Part shown: positions 35,597 to 45,260 of the stretch, piece after piece
Layout of the letters: each line of letters begins with the position of its first letter
Numbering within the stretch: position 1 is the stretch's first letter
Origin: Parabacteroides faecis
GTDB lineage: Bacteria; Bacteroidota; Bacteroidia; Bacteroidales; Tannerellaceae
DNA length: 64,000 nt
Reading direction: 5' to 3'
Assembly (NCBI RefSeq): GCF_014647375.1
Contig: NZ_BMPB01000014.1
Span: 124,001-188,000, forward strand
The notes under the pieces: generated by a model
Told to the model about the DNA's origin: nothing
The model's database searches: none
The model's input: only the letters and a program-made list of their open reading frames with translations
Position numbers and translations under genes: made by a program

Positions 35597-36616
35597 CTAC
35601 TTTTGAGCATAGATGCGTTGTATAATGTCCACAACTTTCATACCTTCCAATACGTTCGTTGTGATACATTCCGAACCGGAACCGGAAAGGACACGGACCA
35701 CATTACGGATCACGAAGTTATGATTCTGAGCCGATCCTTTGTAAGGGCCGTAATCATTACCCGGATTGGTTGGAGCCAGCTCGGGCATCTCGTAATCCTT
35801 CACATGGCAATATTCCACTTCGTTCATATATTGCCCGCCAATCCTGACGCTACCGTTCTCGGCAACGATCAACATACTGCTTTCCATATTTTTGTCCCAA
35901 ACGGAAGTCGAATAGCTCAGGCTGCCCATTCCTCCGTTTACAAAATTGAAGTTCACAAAACCTGAATCCTCAAAATCGGTCAGCTTCTCATGATTGAAAT
36001 CAGCAAAACGAGCCTGGATATTACAGATATCGCCAAACAACCAGTACATGATATCAATAAAATGAGAGAACTGGGTAAAAAGTGTTCCGCCATCCAGTGC
36101 AGCATCACCATGCCAGCCACCGGGTTTATAATAACGCTCGTCACGGTTCCAGTAACAATTAAGTTGGACCATATATATTTTTCCCAGTTTACCGGAATCG
36201 ATCATATCCTTGATCCATACCGAAGGAGGAGAATAACGGTTTTGCATCACACAGAAAACCTGCTTACGATATTTCAGGGAAGCATACACAACCTTTTCTG
36301 CATCAGACAATGTCAATGCCATCGGTTTCTCGACGACCACATTGCAACCTGCCTCTATTGCCTGCACGGCCATAGAAGCGTGCAAACCGTTCGGTGTACA
36401 GATGTTAACGACATCTATATGAATGCCACTCTGTAACAGTTCCGTCAAATCTGCAAAGAAAGGCACAGCATAAGTATCTATTCCTAGTTCTTCACGAGGA
36501 CGGATATCACATAAGGCTACCAATTCAGCTCCCGGATCACGGGTTACCATCTCCGCATGGCGTTTCCCGATATGACCACAGCCGACTACCGCAAACTTTA
36601 TTTTATTCTCTTTCAT
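35597..36616 (-). CDS. wbpB: Gfo/Idh/MocA dehydrogenase, WbpB/WlbA-like
   Basis: The 339-residue NAD(P)-dependent enzyme has the Rossmann loop VGCGHIGKRH (11-20) and the family EKP motif (96-98, VVEKPMALT). It also has NRYSPPSVWIKDMI and GGTLFTQFSHFIDIMYWLFGD cut short (key residues GG-x-LF-x-Q-x-SH-x-ID), the pattern of the UDP-N-acetyl-glucosaminuronate 3-dehydrogenases WbpB/WlbA. It should oxidise C3 of a UDP-HexNAc uronate, and the WbpE-like aminotransferase upstream would then aminate it. The ring-specific substrate is inferred from family and context. Confidence 0.82.
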   Translation of the reverse strand: MKENKIKFAVVGCGHIGKRHAEMVTRDPGAELVALCDIRPREELGIDTYAVPFFADLTELLQSGIHIDVVNICTPNGLHASMAVQAIEAGCNVVVEKPMALTLSDAEKVVYASLKYRKQVFCVMQNRYSPPSVWIKDMIDSGKLGKIYMVQLNCYWNRDERYYKPGGWHGDAALDGGTLFTQFSHFIDIMYWLFGDICNIQARFADFNHEKLTDFEDSGFVNFNFVNGGMGSLSYSTSVWDKNMESSMLIVAENGSVRIGGQYMNEVEYCHVKDYEMPELAPTNPGNDYGPYKGSAQNHNFVIRNVVRVLSGSGSECITTNVLEGMKVVDIIQRIYAQK

Positions 36617-36687
36617 ATTTTTATCCGCTTTGAATGTCTCAATAATTATCAGAATTGAGCTATCCTTTTATCAAAGTGACTTCGCTA

Positions 36688-36859
36688 TTACCGGTTCATT
36701 TACCGTCGGTTTTAACCGACGGTTTACAAGTTGTTTTTCTTTTTGGGCTTTAGCCACATTTCCCTCAAATAGAGAGACTGTTTCAAAATGGGACTAAAGT
36801 CCAAAAGATAGATCATTTACTAATCCGTCAGTTAAAACTGACGGCAAATGAACCTGTAA
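36688..36859. repeat. 172-bp composite inverted-repeat element (MITE/REP-like)
   Basis: The left arm (36688 to about 36762) and the complement of the right arm (about 36785 to 36859) align without gaps over some 74 bases. By hand I count roughly three-quarters identity. Each arm contains two smaller hairpins: CCGTCGGTT/AACCGACGG on the left, CCGTCAGTT/AACTGACGG on the right, and a GGGCTTTAGCC or GGACTTTAGTCC stem near the centre. Both outer ends carry GGTTCATTT. No gene is seen in the 354-base gap 36617-36970. Confidence 0.75.
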
Positions 36860-36970
36860 CCAAGCATACCTTATTGATGACAGATAGCCGATAGACGGAT
36901 AGACTCCTTTTTTCTATTTTTCTATATTCGATAGTGAAGCCTAACTGTCAACTGTCAACTGAAAAATGTT

Positions 36971-38140
36971 TCACATTTTTCGATCTTGTAATTCCTTTAA
37001 TAATGTATCTATTATATATTCCAACTCTTCGCCTGTCATCTCCGTATGGATAGGCAAAGATAAAACACATTGACTTAAACGGGCGGCTTCATCCATATTT
37101 CCCGGCGTACGCGCCATCCATTTATAAGCTTCCTGTGCTTGTAATGGTAATGGGTAATAGACCATGGTCGGAATACCTTTTTCCTTTAACGATGCCTGTA
37201 AAGACTCCCGGTATTTTGCCGTATCCGTAACATCGCCAGACGGTTTCAACCGGACAGTATACTGATGGTACACATGGGTGGAAAAAGTACTTTTTCGCGG
37301 AAGAATCAACTGTCCGCATGAAGCTAGAGCTTCATCATATTTTGCAGCAACAGCCTGCCGGGCAGCGGTAAACTCATCTATGTGTTTCAACTTAACATCG
37401 AGAACGGCCGCATGCAATGTGTCCAGCCTTGAATTACACCCGATCAGTTTATGATGGTATTTACGTTCCTGCCCATGATTAGCAATCATACGGATACGCT
37501 TTGCCAGCTCTTCATCCGAAGTCATCAATGCTCCTCCATCGCCATAACAAGCTAACGGCTTGGACGGGAAAAACGAAGTCGTACCAATGATCCCCATCGT
37601 TCCTGTTTTTTTCACACGTCCATCCGGGAAAGTGTACTCCGCACCAATCGACTGGGCATTATCCTCCACCACATAAAGATGATACATTCCCGCGATCTTC
37701 AGGATCGGTTCCATATCACAGGACTGACCGAATAGATGAACGGCAATGATCGCCTTGGTGTTACGGGAGATGGATTCTTCTATTTTACGGGGATCGATAT
37801 TATAAGTATGCGGATCGACATCTACCAGAACAGGAGTCAGGCCCAGCAATGCGATCACCTCAGCAGCGGCCACATAAGTGAACGCAGGGACGATCACCTC
37901 ATCTCCCGGCTGCAACTTTAAAGCCATCAGGGCAATCTGAAGTGCATCCGTCCCGTTCCCGCAAGGAACTACATAAGGAATATCCAGATATTTGGCCAGG
38001 TGGTCGCTAAACGCTTTCACCTGAGGTCCGTTGATGAAAACACTACTTTCAATAACTGTCTGCATAGCAGCATCTATTTCCTCTTTCAGGCGATGGTACT
38101 GTCCGTGCAAATCGACCATTTGTATCTGTTTCTCAATCAT
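36971..38140 (-). CDS. wbpE: DegT-type aminotransferase, WbpE/WlbC-like
   Basis: The 389-residue PLP enzyme is the third DegT-type protein of the window. The active-site Lys194 lies in SFFPSKPLACYGDGGA, the hallmark of WbpE-like UDP-2-acetamido-3-oxo-glucuronate aminotransferases, and MVDLHGQYHRLKEEID and VVEDNAQSIGAEY also fit. With the WbpB-like enzyme it would install a 3-amino group on a UDP-HexNAc uronate. The WbpA and WbpD partners are not seen in the window. Two starts are possible (38140 or the Met at 38119). Confidence 0.85.
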   Translation of the reverse strand: MIEKQIQMVDLHGQYHRLKEEIDAAMQTVIESSVFINGPQVKAFSDHLAKYLDIPYVVPCGNGTDALQIALMALKLQPGDEVIVPAFTYVAAAEVIALLGLTPVLVDVDPHTYNIDPRKIEESISRNTKAIIAVHLFGQSCDMEPILKIAGMYHLYVVEDNAQSIGAEYTFPDGRVKKTGTMGIIGTTSFFPSKPLACYGDGGALMTSDEELAKRIRMIANHGQERKYHHKLIGCNSRLDTLHAAVLDVKLKHIDEFTAARQAVAAKYDEALASCGQLILPRKSTFSTHVYHQYTVRLKPSGDVTDTAKYRESLQASLKEKGIPTMVYYPLPLQAQEAYKWMARTPGNMDEAARLSQCVLSLPIHTEMTGEELEYIIDTLLKELQDRKM

Positions 38141-38263
38141 CTTTTCTGTTATATTCCGCTTTTATCTTTTGAAGATTAAAACGTTCCGGTCATTCTTTTA
38201 TTGTACGAAAGGTTGTTAACATTTTTCCTATGAGAGATAAGAGCTTAGGGACTCTCATCTATG

Positions 38264-38304
38264 AAAAAGCCGGGACTCTTACAGGTAAGAATACCGGCTT
38301 TCTT
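38264..38304 (-). terminator. Intrinsic terminator of metG
   Basis: Read leftward, arms AAAGCCGG and CCGGCTTTTT flank a 20-base loop and end in five T residues (38264-38273 and 38294-38301). A second stem, TTCCCGGTA/TACCGGGAA (38315-38347), precedes it directly after the metG stop. Confidence 0.8.
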
Positions 38305-38355
38305 ATCGTTCATATTCCCGGTACTCTGATACATCATAATACCGGGAAAATCATA

Positions 38356-40395
38356 TTACTTTACTTCGCTACCCGGTTTCACCTCTTTCTCCGGGGTGAT
38401 AACAGCCAGTTTACCGTCGAAGTCTTCAGCAGACAGGATCATACCTTCCGATACGATACCTTTCAGTTTACGTGGAGCCAGGTTTGCAATAAAACAAACT
38501 TGTTTACCTATCAGGTCTTCCGGAGCATAATGCTGGGCAATACCTGAAACGATCGTACGTTTTTCCAGACCGTCGTCGATGCGGAACTGCAACAACTTAT
38601 CAGCCTTCGGCACTTTCGTACATTCCAGGATAGTACCTACACGGATATCCAGTTTTGTAAAATCATCAAACTCTATATTCTCACGGACCGGTTTCGCCTT
38701 ATAATTCGCCTCTTCGTTCGCCTTCTTCGTATCCAACAATTTCTGAACCTGGGCTTCGATCACACTGTCTTCAATCTTCTCAAACAACAATTCCGATTTA
38801 CCTAGCTGATGACCGGCTTCGAGCAAGTCGGTCGCTCCCAGACGGTTCCAACCCAACGGTTCCACATTCAGCATCTTATTCAGTTTTTCCATACTGAACG
38901 GCAGGAACGGTTCGAAAGCGATAGCCAGGTTAGCAGTGATCTGTAAAGCAATGTTCATGATCGTAGCCACACGCGGCATATCCGTCTTTGCCAGCTTCCA
39001 GGGTTCTGTATCCGCCAGGTATTTATTACCGATACGGGCCAGATTCATGGCTTCTTTCTGGGCATCACGGAAATGATAGATATCCAGCAGACGTTCCACA
39101 TTTGCTTTCACGTCCTCGAAATCCTTCAATGTCTGACGGTCATAATCTGTCAGTTCGCCTACAGCCGGTACTTTTCCGTCGAAATATTTCTCCGTAAGAA
39201 CCAATGCACGGTTCACAAAGTTACCCAGAATAGCGACCAGTTCGTTATTATTGCGTGCCTGGAAATCTTTCCAGGTAAAGTCATTGTCTTTTGTTTCCGG
39301 AGCATTGGCTGTCAATACATAACGCAATACATCCTGTTTGCCCGGCATATCCACCAGGTACTCATTCAACCACACCGCCCAGTTACGGGAAGTAGAGATC
39401 TTATCGCCTTCCAGGTTCAGGAACTCATTGGCAGGAACATTCTCCGGCAGGTTGAAAGAACCTTCAGCCTTCAACATCGACGGGAATACGATACAATGGA
39501 ATACGATGTTATCCTTTCCGATGAAATGTACCATCTTTGTTTCAGGATCTTTCCACCAGGTTTCCCAGCTATCCGGCAACAGCTCTTTCGTATTGGAGAT
39601 ATAACCGATCGGTGCATCGAACCACACATAAAGCACCTTGCCTTCTGCCCCTTCCACCGGGACAGGAATACCCCAGTCCAGGTCACGGCTTACGGCACGT
39701 GGCTGCAATCCCATATCCAACCAGCTCTTACACTGTCCGTATACATTCGGCTTCCATTCCTTATGATCCTCCAGTATCCACTTACGTAGGAACGGTTCAT
39801 GTTTATCCAGCGGCAAATACCAGTGTTTGGTTTCCTTCATAACCGGCTCACTGCCACTGATGGCAGATTTCGGGTTGATCAGGTCTGTCGGGCTCAACGA
39901 AGTACCGCAGGCTTCACATTGGTCGCCATAAGCTTTTTCGTTACCGCAATGCGGGCATGTTCCGGTAATATAGCGGTCGGCAAGGAACTGTTTGGCTTCC
40001 TCGTCATAATATTGTTCGCTGGTCTTCTCGATGAATTCGCCTTTTTCATACAGTGTCCGGAAGAAATCCGACGCTACCTGACGATGTGTAGGCGAAGTAG
40101 TACGGGAATAGATATCGAACGTGATACCGAATTCCTCAAAAGACTTTTTGATGATACCATGAAAACGGTCCACCACATCCTGCGGCGTTACTCCTTCTTT
40201 CTTAGCCCGGAGCGTAATAGGCACACCGTGCTCATCCGATCCTCCGATCATCAATACATCTTCTCCTTTCAGACGAAGGTAGCGGGCATATATATCGGCA
40301 GGTACATACACACCTGCCAGATGACCAATATGTACCGGACCATTCGCATACGGCAACGCCGTAGTTATCAGCGTTCTCTTAAAATGTTTTTCCAT
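38356..40395 (-). CDS. metG: Methionyl-tRNA synthetase
   Basis: The class I synthetase of 679 residues shows [11 protein letters not shown] (15-25), a zinc knuckle with Cys147, Cys150, Cys160 and Cys163, and KISTS (332-336) as the KMSKS variant. It ends with a C-terminal EMAP/Trbp111-like tRNA-binding domain ([28 protein letters not shown]) that makes it dimeric. The ATG at 40395 is chosen because an earlier in-frame ATG at 40422 would lie inside the promoter box. The gene lies 46 bases after the end of the lipoprotein operon in the same direction. Confidence 0.97.
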   Translation of the reverse strand: MEKHFKRTLITTALPYANGPVHIGHLAGVYVPADIYARYLRLKGEDVLMIGGSDEHGVPITLRAKKEGVTPQDVVDRFHGIIKKSFEEFGITFDIYSRTTSPTHRQVASDFFRTLYEKGEFIEKTSEQYYDEEAKQFLADRYITGTCPHCGNEKAYGDQCEACGTSLSPTDLINPKSAISGSEPVMKETKHWYLPLDKHEPFLRKWILEDHKEWKPNVYGQCKSWLDMGLQPRAVSRDLDWGIPVPVEGAEGKVLYVWFDAPIGYISNTKELLPDSWETWWKDPETKMVHFIGKDNIVFHCIVFPSMLKAEGSFNLPENVPANEFLNLEGDKISTSRNWAVWLNEYLVDMPGKQDVLRYVLTANAPETKDNDFTWKDFQARNNNELVAILGNFVNRALVLTEKYFDGKVPAVGELTDYDRQTLKDFEDVKANVERLLDIYHFRDAQKEAMNLARIGNKYLADTEPWKLAKTDMPRVATIMNIALQITANLAIAFEPFLPFSMEKLNKMLNVEPLGWNRLGATDLLEAGHQLGKSELLFEKIEDSVIEAQVQKLLDTKKANEEANYKAKPVRENIEFDDFTKLDIRVGTILECTKVPKADKLLQFRIDDGLEKRTIVSGIAQHYAPEDLIGKQVCFIANLAPRKLKGIVSEGMILSAEDFDGKLAVITPEKEVKPGSEVK

Positions 40396-40419
40396 ACCTT
40401 GTGTTCTCTTTTTGAGGGG

Positions 40420-40427
40420 CAAAGGTA
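40420..40427 (-). promoter_or_regulatory. Candidate -7 box for metG
   Basis: CAAAGGTA on the plus strand reads TACCTTTG on the minus strand, identical to the rpsO box and 25 bases upstream of the metG ATG. It helps to decide the metG start. Confidence 0.6.
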
Positions 40428-40441
40428 CGGAATTATTTGGT

Positions 40442-42103
40442 TTATTCGTATATTAATTCAAAATCATCTATCCAGAGGGTACTGCCTTCACCTCCGGTAA
40501 AATAATCTCCGTATTTACTGGAAGTAGCCACCAGGACCATATATTTCGGAGTACGATTGGTGTAGCGATAAGTAATGGGAAGCTCCACTTCCTGATAAGA
40601 AGAAGATTCCGTACCGTTTATCAGTTCTGTATATGCTATCACGTTTTTGTCATTCTTATCGAACAACTGACGGTTAGCCGGACGAGTCCGTATCTCCAGC
40701 GGAGCATCCCAATCCGTTAATGCCAAATAGATAAAACAGGAATCCGGACGTCCCAGCAAATGGGCGTAATCTCCATAGGATGCACTTGTCTTATCGATCG
40801 GTTTCGGTTTGTATTTATAATGTATTTTCAGCTTTGTCGGAAAAGAGCTAAACGGACGGCCGAAGCTAAGCACACCATCAGTGACATCGGTTCTGAGATA
40901 ACTTCCGCTGAAAATGTTGCCGGCAGCAAACTTCACCAATACATATTTGGATTCGAGCTTGGCTGCACGTCCTTTTCCGTTACTGGTTTCTTCGGTAGGC
41001 ATTGAGTTACTGTCGCCTCCTACCAGGGTAGCTCCTTTATTTCCGGTATCCCAGAAAGAAGTACCGCCATCGGCCCACGGATACCATAATTTCGGCTTTG
41101 CCGCATCCTGGCTCCATTCATCGAAGCTGCCGTTGGTTATCATTTCAGCCGATGCCGTTGTAAAATCAAGCGTAGCTCCGGCAGTCCCATTGATATTGGC
41201 ACGGCATTGGTAAGCTGTTGCAGGAATCAGGCCAGTTATATCGGCTGTAAAATTAGTACCGTCAACGTTGACGTTTGCAGTAGCAAGTTCAGTCCATTGC
41301 GCCGCATTTTTTTCTTTATACTCCACAGCAACGGAAGCACCACTCTGGATACCTCCGCTTACAATAGCCTGTTTCGTCCGCGGAAAGACAGAGATATCCG
41401 AAGATGTGTTATCCGTGTAAAGTACATTGACTGTCCATTTTTCTGTCCGACCAAACGCTTTCACTTCAAATATGACCGGACGGGAAAAGTCTTTCACTTC
41501 CGTAGGTTCAGGGGTAGTAACAGCAATCGAACTCCCTAGCTGCATTGACTCCACTGTAATATTTTTCAACGACTGATCTTCGGTCACATACACAACAGCC
41601 TGCTTGTTTTTCACATCGAAAACGGCATCTCCTACCTGCTTAGACAGTTTTATACAACGGTTGAACACCTGTGTTACCGAAACAGTCCAAAGATAATCCT
41701 GGTAAGTTTTCAACATAATGTGTACGGGAGCAGAAAAGTCTATCCGGGTATCTGCAGACGACGGCACGCTATCCAAAGAAGGAAACCCTTTTTCCGGAAA
41801 AGCTTCCACATTGAGACATTTCAAGGTATCGGGAAAGACCGAAGCATCGTTCGTTACCTGCAAACGGGTAATGCGAAGTGCCTGTATATCTACCTGGTCG
41901 TTCACTTCGATGCTGACTGTCCGGTTGTTGTTCTGTATCTGCGGGTTCCCGCTCATTCCATCCACGGTAATGCCGGTGATCTGTCCCACCAGATAAGGAT
42001 AGGGCACATCATTCTCTATACAACTGTTTAACAGGCAACAAGCCGCCATCAACAAAGACAAACGGCAACAACCGGTCATTTTTAAAAGTATATTTCTTTT
42101 CAT
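40442..42103 (-). CDS. PCMD-type surface lipoprotein
   Basis: The 553-residue protein has a lipoprotein signal with lipobox LNSC (Cys28). The N-terminal half holds beta-rich repeats of about 80 residues with the pattern [18 protein letters not shown], followed by an FN3-like stretch. The C-terminal 240 residues match the PCMD domain (putative carbohydrate metabolism domain): [41 protein letters not shown] and [20 protein letters not shown]. The same C-terminal motifs occur in the DUF4493 protein two genes upstream, so the two are paralogous there. It ends the operon. The function of PCMD is not established despite its name. Confidence 0.8.
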   Translation of the reverse strand: MKRNILLKMTGCCRLSLLMAACCLLNSCIENDVPYPYLVGQITGITVDGMSGNPQIQNNNRTVSIEVNDQVDIQALRITRLQVTNDASVFPDTLKCLNVEAFPEKGFPSLDSVPSSADTRIDFSAPVHIMLKTYQDYLWTVSVTQVFNRCIKLSKQVGDAVFDVKNKQAVVYVTEDQSLKNITVESMQLGSSIAVTTPEPTEVKDFSRPVIFEVKAFGRTEKWTVNVLYTDNTSSDISVFPRTKQAIVSGGIQSGASVAVEYKEKNAAQWTELATANVNVDGTNFTADITGLIPATAYQCRANINGTAGATLDFTTASAEMITNGSFDEWSQDAAKPKLWYPWADGGTSFWDTGNKGATLVGGDSNSMPTEETSNGKGRAAKLESKYVLVKFAAGNIFSGSYLRTDVTDGVLSFGRPFSSFPTKLKIHYKYKPKPIDKTSASYGDYAHLLGRPDSCFIYLALTDWDAPLEIRTRPANRQLFDKNDKNVIAYTELINGTESSSYQEVELPITYRYTNRTPKYMVLVATSSKYGDYFTGGEGSTLWIDDFELIYE

Positions 42104-42108
42104 GGCGA

Positions 42109-42852
42109 TTAAAAATAATAGGTCATACCCAGGTTAATAGAAAAGAGATCGATCTTAAACTTAGCAGAAGTTTCCCGCCGTGACCCCTCGATTACTTTAT
42201 TATGATCCTGTTCGATCCATTTGGAGTCGAAACCCATCACGCCAACCGAAACTTCCACTGCCGCATTATTGGTAATGAAAGCGGTCATACCGGGAGCGAT
42301 ACCGACTTGCAAGTGTTTGATCTTTTCATAGACGCCATCGAGTGTCTCACCTTCGCCGGAATAGGTCTTTCCCTGTCCGGCACCGAAAGTTACGCGGGCT
42401 TCATTGAACAGACCGAAACGTTTGCTGTTTCCCAGATTAATATATGTACGCACGAAACCTGTTCCGTAAATCATATGTTGTAAAAGGGAGGCGTTATTGA
42501 TCTTAAACGAGAGGTCCTCATTCAGATCGATATCCAGGTTCCCTATATCGATATAATCGCGGGTATAGGAAAAGCGGCCACCCACAGCAACATTATCCCG
42601 AATGAAATATCCGAAACTAGGACTAACACTGAATGAATAGTTCTTTCCTTCGACATTCCTCAGGATCAAGAACTTGTAATCGTCAGAACTGCTTTCTGTA
42701 TAGGAGAAACTACCTCCCACCATCCACTGCCCTTTCGGGATAAAGGTAGATGATTGAATGCCCCGGTCTACTTGCTCACGTTTCTTCCTGGCTTGCAGGA
42801 AGAGAGGGAAGGCCAGACAGAATATCAATAAAAATATTATTTGCTTTTTCAT
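42109..42852 (-). CDS. Small outer-membrane beta-barrel protein
   Basis: The 247-residue protein has a signal peptide (MKKQIIFLLIFCLAFPLFLQA). The mature part has alternating short strands of the barrel type, such as WMVGGSFSYTE, YSFSVSPSFGYFI, NVAVGGRFSYTRDY and SINLGMTYYF, and a C-terminal Phe, the usual barrel sorting signal. About eight strands are likely. It lies between two PCMD lipoprotein genes (gaps of 5 and 45 bases), so it may anchor or export the surface proteins of this operon. The role is unknown. Confidence 0.75.
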   Translation of the reverse strand: MKKQIIFLLIFCLAFPLFLQARKKREQVDRGIQSSTFIPKGQWMVGGSFSYTESSSDDYKFLILRNVEGKNYSFSVSPSFGYFIRDNVAVGGRFSYTRDYIDIGNLDIDLNEDLSFKINNASLLQHMIYGTGFVRTYINLGNSKRFGLFNEARVTFGAGQGKTYSGEGETLDGVYEKIKHLQVGIAPGMTAFITNNAAVEVSVGVMGFDSKWIEQDHNKVIEGSRRETSAKFKIDLFSINLGMTYYF

Positions 42853-42897
42853 ATTTGAGTTGAGAAGCCAGGCACATGGCCTAGCTTACGTTTCTAA

Positions 42898-45249
42898 TTA
42901 ATTTGTATAAGGAGGTTTAGAGTAGTCGTAAACGAGTTCAAAGTCATCAATGTACATTAAACTGCCTTCACCACCAGTAAAGTAATCTCCATATTTACTA
43001 GCTGATGCACAAATCACAATATATTGAGGGATATTTGTATTTCCCTTATAATCAAGATCAAACTCAAAAGGAATATATTCATTACCACCCGTACTCCCTG
43101 TATATTTATCTGGTAATTCACCATAGGCAATTACGGAAGGATCTGTTGGATTTATATATTTTTTATCCCTAGTATCTACTTCGAATGGAGCATTTGATAA
43201 AATCATATAAATTGAACATTTATCGGGTTGTCCTTTAGGTAATTCCTGCACTGTTGAATAATTAACGGTTGCAGAAGTATAATGATACCACCCTTTAAGA
43301 CCAGTAGGCCGTGCTGAAAAAGATTTTCCAAATTGAATATGAGCACCTAATTTAGAGGCTTGTAAACCGACATAAGTCGTACCAAATTTTCCCGTATAGA
43401 TGTTTCCCGCAGCAAATTTACCAATGGAGCCTAGACCCACAAACTGAGATTCTAATTTAACTGCATTACCTGAACGTACAAAATTATTCTCTGAATTTGT
43501 AGGATAAGCTCCATTAACAGAAGTACCTTTATTCCCAGAATCCCAATAAGAATTTCCTGCTGTAATTTGATCTTGTAAATCAGCATATGGAACTTTTTTG
43601 CTTGGATCATCCTGAACAGCCGTCAGTCCTTTTAGTTTAAGACCTGTACCTATCCCCCAATCATCAAAATCTGCATTCTTCAACGTTGTAAACAACTTCT
43701 CTTCGCCATCAACGCAATAAGTTCCATTTTGCACCAATCCAGTTAATTTATTCACGAATTGCCCATTCGTAATATCTCCACTTACTACATCACATTCCTT
43801 CCCTATATATGACCAAGAACTTCCATTATATTCTTTCAAATCCAAAAGTATAGCATCTCCTGCTTTTATTCCCGGAATATCACATATTATTGTCGCATAA
43901 TCAGCACCAGTAGTAACTTTCAACACTTGCATTGATTGCAATGTTGTAAAACTCTTAGATTCTTCCGTAATCTCCATGAACTTATACTCATAAGCAGCAT
44001 TAGCATCCAAACCTTCCAAAAGTGCTTTATACTGATAAGTACCCCCAGCCACAGGAGTTGCATTTACAGGTTGAGACCAATCTCCACTAGAACCTTTACG
44101 ATATTTAAAGAATGGTGTTGATATTAAATTTCTGTTAGCCTCAGCCAGTTCACCATAAACAACAGCTGTTGTTACACCCCGATAATTTTTATCCAAAGTA
44201 ATATCAGGAGTTTTCGTAATAAATTCTTCGACATTTCCTTTCTCCATAAACTTATATTCATAAACGGTAGATGGAGTCAGGCCAATAAGAAAAACCTGAT
44301 ATTCAAAGCTCGTATTTTTCACGGTCTGTGCCTGAGCTGTTGTCCATGAAGACTCAGACTTTTTCTTATAGAAAAATTTCAACTTTTCAAGAGATGGAGC
44401 TGTGGCTGAAGGAGATGTATAGTTACCTTTTAATATAGCTGTTTCACATTTAACATCGTCATTGTCAATCTTAACAGTTGTAATCGTCACTTTCGGCAAC
44501 ACAATCCCAATCTCTATATTCTGCGGATTCTCCTCACCAACCTGAATCGTAACATTCGCTGCACCTTCAGAAGACTCTCCTTCTCCACCCTCCGTTGGCT
44601 TCATAGATATTTTGATCTTATAATATTCACACGCCTTCGCTTCTGCTATTTTCTTTAAAGAGATAGTCTGCCAGCTTCCCGCATTGTTTTTGAACATAAA
44701 ATCAACAGAAAGGTCACCGGGAGTAATATATCCGGCACGCCCTTCTTCATCACTTGAAAAAGTGACACCTCCTACGACTGTTTTATATTCAGTTTGATAA
44801 GTATCCTTCAGATTCTGATCATATTCAACCGACACCTTGACAGTCGTCAGTTTACATTCTAGCTGAGCTGATCTTGTTTCACCGGCTATAACCTCTACAG
44901 TAGTTTCTCCCCTATAAACAGGATTAAAACCATTTGACGTTTCGCTTCCGTTACTTGCTATAGCGACCAACTTATATTTTCCTGGTGCCAGTTCAATATC
45001 TCCAATAGATTCATTCGGAGCAAAATTATACTCTTTTGACCAATCTTTGTCAGATGAATTCTCCGTTATATTGGAGATAATCAAACGAATGTTCTTGATC
45101 TCCACATCCTCTTCAGCTTTTGTTATAACGGAAGTATTGGTAACAACATCAATCCGTATGAAACCATTACTGTTCACTTTTTCATCCGAATTGCAAGAGA
45201 ACAAAGTGGTTAACAATGCTACTATTAAAAATAAACTATTTTTTTTCAT
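42898..45249 (-). CDS. DUF4493 plus PCMD surface lipoprotein
   Basis: The 783-residue protein starts with a lipoprotein signal (lipobox FSC, Cys19). Residues of about 22-255 match the DUF4493 pattern shared with three neighbours: a TKAEED start, a LAPGKYKLVAIAS strand and the segment ETRSAQLECKLTTVKVSV. The middle part has FN3-like repeats ending in VYEYKFME and AYEYKFME. The last 240 residues or so are a PCMD domain ([41 protein letters not shown]). It joins the two domain families of the operon in one chain. The function is unknown; a surface or adhesive role is an inference. Confidence 0.8.
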   Translation of the reverse strand: MKKNSLFLIVALLTTLFSCNSDEKVNSNGFIRIDVVTNTSVITKAEEDVEIKNIRLIISNITENSSDKDWSKEYNFAPNESIGDIELAPGKYKLVAIASNGSETSNGFNPVYRGETTVEVIAGETRSAQLECKLTTVKVSVEYDQNLKDTYQTEYKTVVGGVTFSSDEEGRAGYITPGDLSVDFMFKNNAGSWQTISLKKIAEAKACEYYKIKISMKPTEGGEGESSEGAANVTIQVGEENPQNIEIGIVLPKVTITTVKIDNDDVKCETAILKGNYTSPSATAPSLEKLKFFYKKKSESSWTTAQAQTVKNTSFEYQVFLIGLTPSTVYEYKFMEKGNVEEFITKTPDITLDKNYRGVTTAVVYGELAEANRNLISTPFFKYRKGSSGDWSQPVNATPVAGGTYQYKALLEGLDANAAYEYKFMEITEESKSFTTLQSMQVLKVTTGADYATIICDIPGIKAGDAILLDLKEYNGSSWSYIGKECDVVSGDITNGQFVNKLTGLVQNGTYCVDGEEKLFTTLKNADFDDWGIGTGLKLKGLTAVQDDPSKKVPYADLQDQITAGNSYWDSGNKGTSVNGAYPTNSENNFVRSGNAVKLESQFVGLGSIGKFAAGNIYTGKFGTTYVGLQASKLGAHIQFGKSFSARPTGLKGWYHYTSATVNYSTVQELPKGQPDKCSIYMILSNAPFEVDTRDKKYINPTDPSVIAYGELPDKYTGSTGGNEYIPFEFDLDYKGNTNIPQYIVICASASKYGDYFTGGEGSLMYIDDFELVYDYSKPPYTN

Positions 45250-45260
45250 TGCTTATTACA

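Noticed and set aside
36617-36970. Short open frames in the gap with the composite repeat
   Set aside because: They are too short and are made up of inverted-repeat sequence; none has a start with plausible context.
39073-39789. A 238-codon plus-strand frame inside metG
   Set aside because: It is antisense to the well-conserved anticodon-binding region of metG and has no recognisable domain.
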